From: Letharia columbiana
Taxonomy: Eukaryota; Ascomycota; Lecanoromycetes; Lecanorales; Parmeliaceae
NCBI RefSeq assembly: GCF_014066305.1
Contig: NW_023501042.1
Coordinates: 310,001 to 374,000 of the forward strand
DNA: 64,000 nucleotides
Direction of reading: 5' to 3'
The translations under genes were made by a program, and so were the position numbers. The notes below the pieces were generated by a model. That model had not been told where the DNA came from. It worked only from the letters and a program-made list of their open reading frames with translations, and searched no databases. This document shows positions 59,201-64,000 of the stretch, one piece after another (position 1 is the stretch's first letter; the number at the start of each line of letters is the position of its first letter).

Positions 59201-59779
59201 ACCTACATAGTTTCCGGCTCCATATGGAGGACCAGCAGTGACCGGCGACTGGGAAAATTCAATGTGGTGTGGTGGAGGATACCCATGGGCTTGCTCATAA
59301 GGGTGCATTGGCAGACCGCCGTGGTGGACATTACCGTTCGGCGGTGGTTCGTGTGGCGGATACCCGCTAGGTTCAACAGGATACTGAGATGGATAGTGCG
59401 GGCCCTCAACGATACTCAAAGTTCGTCCCGGTGGATATTGATGGTGGCCATCTGGGGACCGAGGGACGACCGAAGCGCTACCTCGGTGAGAGTAGCCTGG
59501 GTCAGGCGGAAATCGCTGGTCTCGTGGAGTGCTCGTGCCGGAATGTTCTTGCACGTAGGCATGGGGATTGGGACCGCCGGGGTCTGGTAGATTTCTATTA
59601 TCGTGCGGGCCAACATCGTAAGGTGACGGAGGGGGAGGCGGTTGCTGTGGCGGTTGATACGTGTGAGGAGGTGGTGGTAGAGTAGTGGCATGACCGTGGG
59701 ATTGCGGTTTATGGTAATCTAGACGCTGTCTTTTGGGTTCCGGACCCGATCCATCCATCTCTTTGATTGCGACCCTCAT
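56237..59779 (-). CDS. Zn2Cys6 fungal transcription factor
   Basis: At least six exons: 59779-59147, 59098-58986, 58932 to about 57411, 57334-57258, 57208-57015 and a last exon ending at 56237. The product is roughly 1000 residues. Exon 1 is Pro/His/Gly/Tyr-rich. Exon 2 encodes the binuclear zinc cluster, ACDVCRTRKAKC then DEGRPECGFCVENNMRC, at about residues 212-243. A dimerisation helix follows (QQIIDQLSSHKEEMKALKED). The middle has EIYIAHNTAAQKLFRWRSIK and later the fungal-TF homology region (LQLESDILAELDVPPSGI; KFYGAQYIIHRPFLHAALDF). It should be a nuclear DNA-binding regulator of unknown target. The junction near 57410-57334 is ambiguous: a GTATGT donor at 57410 keeps frame but drops VCRFLVSE, whereas GTAAGT (57390) keeps it and needs one more A in an A6 run. 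Intron 2 has an unusual GTCCGT donor. Confidence 0.85.
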
Positions 59780-62700
59780 GAGCGACCAAATCCATCAGCT
59801 CTATCCAACATGCCACCACGCGCAGTGCCCCAAAGTTTTCGGTATTCCTCGTCAAGACTATGGGCCGATGTTATTGCTTCGGCAGTGGAGCTTTGGACTC
59901 ATCGGAACATTGATGCAACAAGGTATGGTGGATTTCGCGCCTTTTTGATGTGGAAAAATGGCGAAAATGGGTGCAGCGGTGAGCTGAAGGCTGTGTGGAG
60001 TTCCCCACTACTCTGATAATACTTTCGCTTCTCTTTCTCTCTTTGGATGTGCGGGTGGCGACGAGTCGATCCGGAAGGGGGGATGAAATGCCGAAGGCCA
60101 AGTAGGCTGACAGGCGGCTACTGAGGTGGTCAGAAAGGCAAAGATGAGAAGCCGACGATATGTACAATAATGGTAAGGTTGGTAAGGATTGTTTTCGTAG
60201 GTGGGACCAGAGGCAGAGCGCGGGGAAAGAACGTTTATTGATCCTGAAATCACTGCCGTCACTTGGGGGGGGGGGGGGCCGCCTTGGCCTTATAGCATGG
60301 CCGATGTAATTGTTGTACACCGTCACAATCGCGGAGGAAGGAGTATGGTAGCTTCTCTTTCGATGGGTCAGGTACGAAGAAGAAACCCTCGAATGTTTTA
60401 CTGCATGCAGATCTTCATGAAGCTATTGCCATCTGGTGCCATCGTTGTCAACGGCGCGCGTTAACATTTGGGCGTGGGTTCGGTACTTGGAGCCCTTGGG
60501 AGGCAACCACCAGGCACTAAAGAAATCCAGGGAACTGGGAACTGGGGGAACGCTGGGAACGCTGGGAACGATGGTAACGAAGTTGCAGGGGTACTCGTAC
60601 CTACCTACTTTTACAAGGTTGGGAGACAAGCCATCAATGCAGTATTCTGCGCTACAAATCGATATCAGCCCCCAAAATCTAGGGATTACCTTACCTTACT
60701 TTACTTTACCTTTTTTTTACTTTACTCTTTACTTCCTTACTTTTTCTTCGCTACGACTAATGCCAGGATTACTATTAGATGATTGGCTGATGGCTGGATT
60801 GGCTGATTGGCTGATTGCTTCCGTTTCCACGTCGATCAAACCCTTTCGCTTCCTTGACCTCCTCTTCCCCCTTCGATCTTTCTTCCGTCAATCTAAAGTA
60901 AACTACTTTAGGATTTTATCTCCTTCTCCTCCAATTGGCCCCAATTGGGCAGCAACTAGGAACCAACCTAAGACCTTGACGCTTCTTTTGACACCAAAAA
61001 AATTATTGCTCACAGCCTCACAGTGACAGGACAACAGAAACTGCTCTTCCCATGTCAATGCCTAAGCATGAGTATATGGGGCTGGCCTTTGGTTGAGGGA
61101 CAGACCCTTGTCGTCAGCTGACAGTCCGCACTGAGCATCTTCGTTTCAGTGAAGGTTGTGGAGCATTCTCTGTCGCCCTTCTTGGCTAAGCAACTGGGAA
61201 ATGTTCAACAGTTCCAACAAGAGATGAGCGCACTAAAAGTCCCAGGAACTCATAGCCCCTTGTCTAGCTCTGCTAATCCTTAATTACCCAGTCTTCCGTT
61301 GCTCTGATCTTGCGCACTCAGATATACGTACTACGGCACTATCGTGTTAATATTATTCGAGGCATCCCGCGGCATTTGCATTTCTGCTTGTATGTTTTGC
61401 ATCCCGGTCAGTGGGTTGGCTGAGAAAGTAGGCGTGCAAGCGAACACCTTCGGTACGATCATCTCTGGGGGACAAACAAGAGCAAGAGCTGACACGCCGT
61501 ATGCGGTATCTTCGGTGTTTTCTCTAACTTCCGATGACTGGGAGAAGAGGAGGTGCCACGAATTTCGATACCCACAACGCTTCGGGACTTGTTCTGTCAG
61601 ATCCCACTAATCACGATTGTCAATATCTGCAATTGTGCCCGAGTGGCGGATCTTGGGCAGACGCGTGGGGGTAAGCTTTTTGACAGGAAATCATCACGAG
61701 CACACTGTGGCTTCATTAAGTTCGATTGTTAAAGTGCTCAAGCCATTGCGAGCATCGCTTCCGGCTTCGCTGGCCGGGACCCGATCGGCGAAGAGGCGCG
61801 TAGGCGAGCTTGATGATCTGCATCTTTATGAGTTGCCAGATAAAGTAGGTATTCGGTAATTGGGAGAACCACAGATCTTCTATGCTTTTGCCCAAGGAAC
61901 GGAGGGCCTCTTAAGGAAGGACTGGCTTTCAACATCGAGCTTAAAGGCGATCGACTAAGTATCAAGTTGACTTCGCGGCTGCCAAGCCCCAAGCTTCAGG
62001 CTTCAACGCACTCCTAGCCCCAAGCGGTACAAGTATCGGCAATCAATTCGGTGGCTGCTCAGAGGGAGCATGGAGTACTCACAGACCGACCTTGATCCAC
62101 ACGCCGCCTGTGCGCACGCAAAAGGTCGAGGAATGTGGCTATCATGGGCGCTCACATCGTGTCCCTTGAAGCAAATAGATACCAAGCGCGAAAATTGCGA
62201 TGCCAATAAGAGTGATGAACTGAAGCTGAGCTGCTCAAAGACAGCAAGTCAGCTCTTGGGCGTGGCTCTGGTAGGGTTCTTTGGGAGAAACGCCTTTCTA
62301 CATGCCAACTTCCTGGCAAGATGTCTGACGGTCTTCAGACAATGCGGTAATTGAGACCGCCGCCCTGTTTCTTTGTACAAGTATCCTGGCATTTAACCGA
62401 ATAAAGCACCGAAATTTTTCTTCTCGAAGCCGTTTTCTGCCGTATTCTGGGGATATCACCTTTTCTGGCTGCTCCGGGTAGTCTTGCAGTATCTCATTTC
62501 TCACACCGCCTCAGTCGTTCAGGTTTGACGAGCTCTTGGTCAAAAAAGGCGTCGTGGACGTGAGGAGAGAGAAAGGGTAGAAAGTGGTATGAGAGAGCGA
62601 AAAGAACCTAGGTCGTCGGATCCGAGCGACATGAGATCGCCTGGATACGCCAAGCGCCAGCCTTATGAAGATGCCATGTCATGCTGCGCAAAGGATGGCG

Positions 62701-64000
62701 TGCATAAGCCAGCTGCACCTAAAAGTTTGGGCCATACGTCGTACCGCGGAGAGATCTCGAGCGCACATGCGAAACCCGAATAGAAGGGCAGCCATAGAGC
62801 GTCCGTTTGACAATACCGAGTATACGGATACCCTCTTTTGGTATTCTTTAGCAGAACACGCGGAACGTATGCTGCATAACATCTTCAAACGAAGGTCTGT
62901 CGCACAGATGTGCGCAGCAATGAAGCACTAAACGGACAGAGATCGGTCACAAGCTAAGTTTTCCGATAGGTATCTCGAGGCCTGGTTATCTGCCATCGCA
63001 ACAGATCGAGAGCGAATGACAGACAACCGTTTGCTCGAACCGTCGCTCGGGCCTTACTGCGTCATGAGGCGGCCGAAGTCACCCGACGGCTCGAGCGCTT
63101 TCCGACCATCAGCAACGAACCATAGGAGGACTTCATGAATGATTGGCCGTCAGTGATCGCGACCGTCCGAGACTGCAGCTTTTCGAAGACCTCGTGAGGC
63201 CTTCCTGCATACATAGTGACACTCGTCAGCCTACAGGCTGTTGTTGCCACCAAGCTTTGGTACAGATGTCCAATCCAAACCAGTGCAGCGGAGCGGAGCG
63301 AAATAGTCCATCAAACGGTTCCTATAAGGCTGTCCAATAAGAGCACTCTCCTTTCACGCGTACCTGATACCAGACGTCTGCCCTACCGCGAGCTCTAATT
63401 GATTACTTATTAAGCATGCAGAATGCAGGGATGTGCATGCTTCCTGAAGTTTTGCGGTGGACTTGATTGGTATCTTACTATATCTGACGCCGGAATTTGG
63501 CGCCTTCTTTACTTACCAATCGAGCTCGCAAGCTTTACTGTACGAAGAGGCGTCTAATCACGTTGCCATTCTCATACACGTGCTACCTATTTATGTCCAG
63601 ATGCGAAAGTCTGCAATCATCGGCTCCGTACCGTGATTTCACGAATGTAGTATTGGGATAGCGCAAAGAGGGAGAGGACCGCTTGAACTTGTGACGTATC
63701 TATAATGTTGTCTCGCTTTGCTAAGCGCCATGTGCCTGATCATCTATTGACTCTCCCCTGCATCATGTGAAGCCAGGGGTACTAGACCTAAAGTCTGCAT
63801 CACCTCTCCGACCTTCTCCAAGTTGCTATCCAAATATACCGCCCCAAGAATGGCCTCAATGGTCGCAGCCATCGTGGTTGGCGACACGATTGACGTTGGG
63901 ATGGGTTAGTGTTGACGCACTTATGAAGTTCATGTTGCCGTCCAACCCTATCCAGACTGGTATTGGAAGCAACTTGAGATAGGGTCTGATTGAATCGTTC
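59780..64000. other. Gene-free end of the window
   Basis: The first 400 bp should be the Zn2Cys6 promoter. A G11 tract lies near 60266-60280. Simple repeats at 60530-60820 are listed separately. Frames of up to 94 codons beyond 61300 have no recognisable product on either strand. Confidence 0.55.
60531..60820. repeat. Cluster of simple repeats
   Basis: Three blocks occur: gggaacgctg-type units (60531-60580), actttacctt-type pyrimidine repeats (60682-60742) and gattggctg-type units (60780-60820). They are independent short tandem arrays. Confidence 0.8.

Noticed and set aside
61344..63982. Several frames of 60-94 codons at the right end
   Set aside because: No start context, no domain, and frames on both strands of similar length, as expected by chance.

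Overview
The window is nuclear DNA from a filamentous ascomycete. Its genes are split by short introns (about 48-185 bp, GT...AG, with CTAAC/CTGAC-like branch points close to the 3' site). It carries an APSES regulator of the StuA type, a Zn2Cys6 factor, an MIT-domain protein and a mitochondrial serine hydroxymethyltransferase. The gene mix fits Dothideomycetes, perhaps Mycosphaerellales; that placement is inference. No prokaryotic genes, CRISPR arrays, rRNA or convincing tRNA genes were seen.

Layout. 0.4-1.9 kb: decayed cytochrome P450. 2.4-6.3 kb: large MIT-domain protein (minus). 7.4-9.7 kb: aldo/keto reductase and alpha/beta hydrolase (minus). 10.4-12.8 kb: divergent pair, a small tryptophan-motif protein (paralog A) and a two-helix membrane protein. 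12.8-13.3 kb: decayed terpene cyclase. 14.5-15.5 kb: unrecognised gene with a 200-bp tandem repeat behind its promoter. 18.4-20.1 kb: conserved fungal protein of unknown role. 20.1-23.5 kb: gene-free, with a 31-bp minisatellite. 23.5-24.4 kb: BRCT protein broken by a one-base homopolymer shift. 26.0-28.5 kb: stuA, followed by more than 5 kb without a gene. 33.8-40.5 kb: a run of apparently lineage-restricted genes (paralogs B and C, three small membrane proteins, a RING protein with a possible TFIIB/cyclin-like C-terminus). 40.8-42.6 kb: mitochondrial SHMT. 44.1-46.1 kb: F-box-like protein. 47.3-48.3 kb: secreted Ser/Thr/Gly/Tyr-rich protein. 48.3-52.4 kb: gene-poor with an AT-rich patch. 52.4-52.9 kb: SWIM zinc-finger relic. 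53.3-55.0 kb: secreted, probably GPI-anchored App1-like (DUF2183) protein. 56.2-59.8 kb: Zn2Cys6 transcription factor. 59.8-64 kb: no gene seen.

The most interesting signal is an unnamed paralog family (A, B and C). Each member carries two W-[ND]-x-[WY]-[AT]-D type helical units separated by a [DE]-[DE]-Y-x-[DN]-[FL]-V-R linker followed by a P-x-R-P. B and C lie beside short membrane proteins and the RING protein, and their upstream regions share a TGTTGACA(A/G)AG element. A variant of that element forms a perfect 12-bp inverted repeat upstream of the RING gene. Housekeeping genes here (SHMT, StuA, MIT protein) are interleaved with decayed specialised-metabolism genes (P450, terpene cyclase) and these lineage-specific genes.
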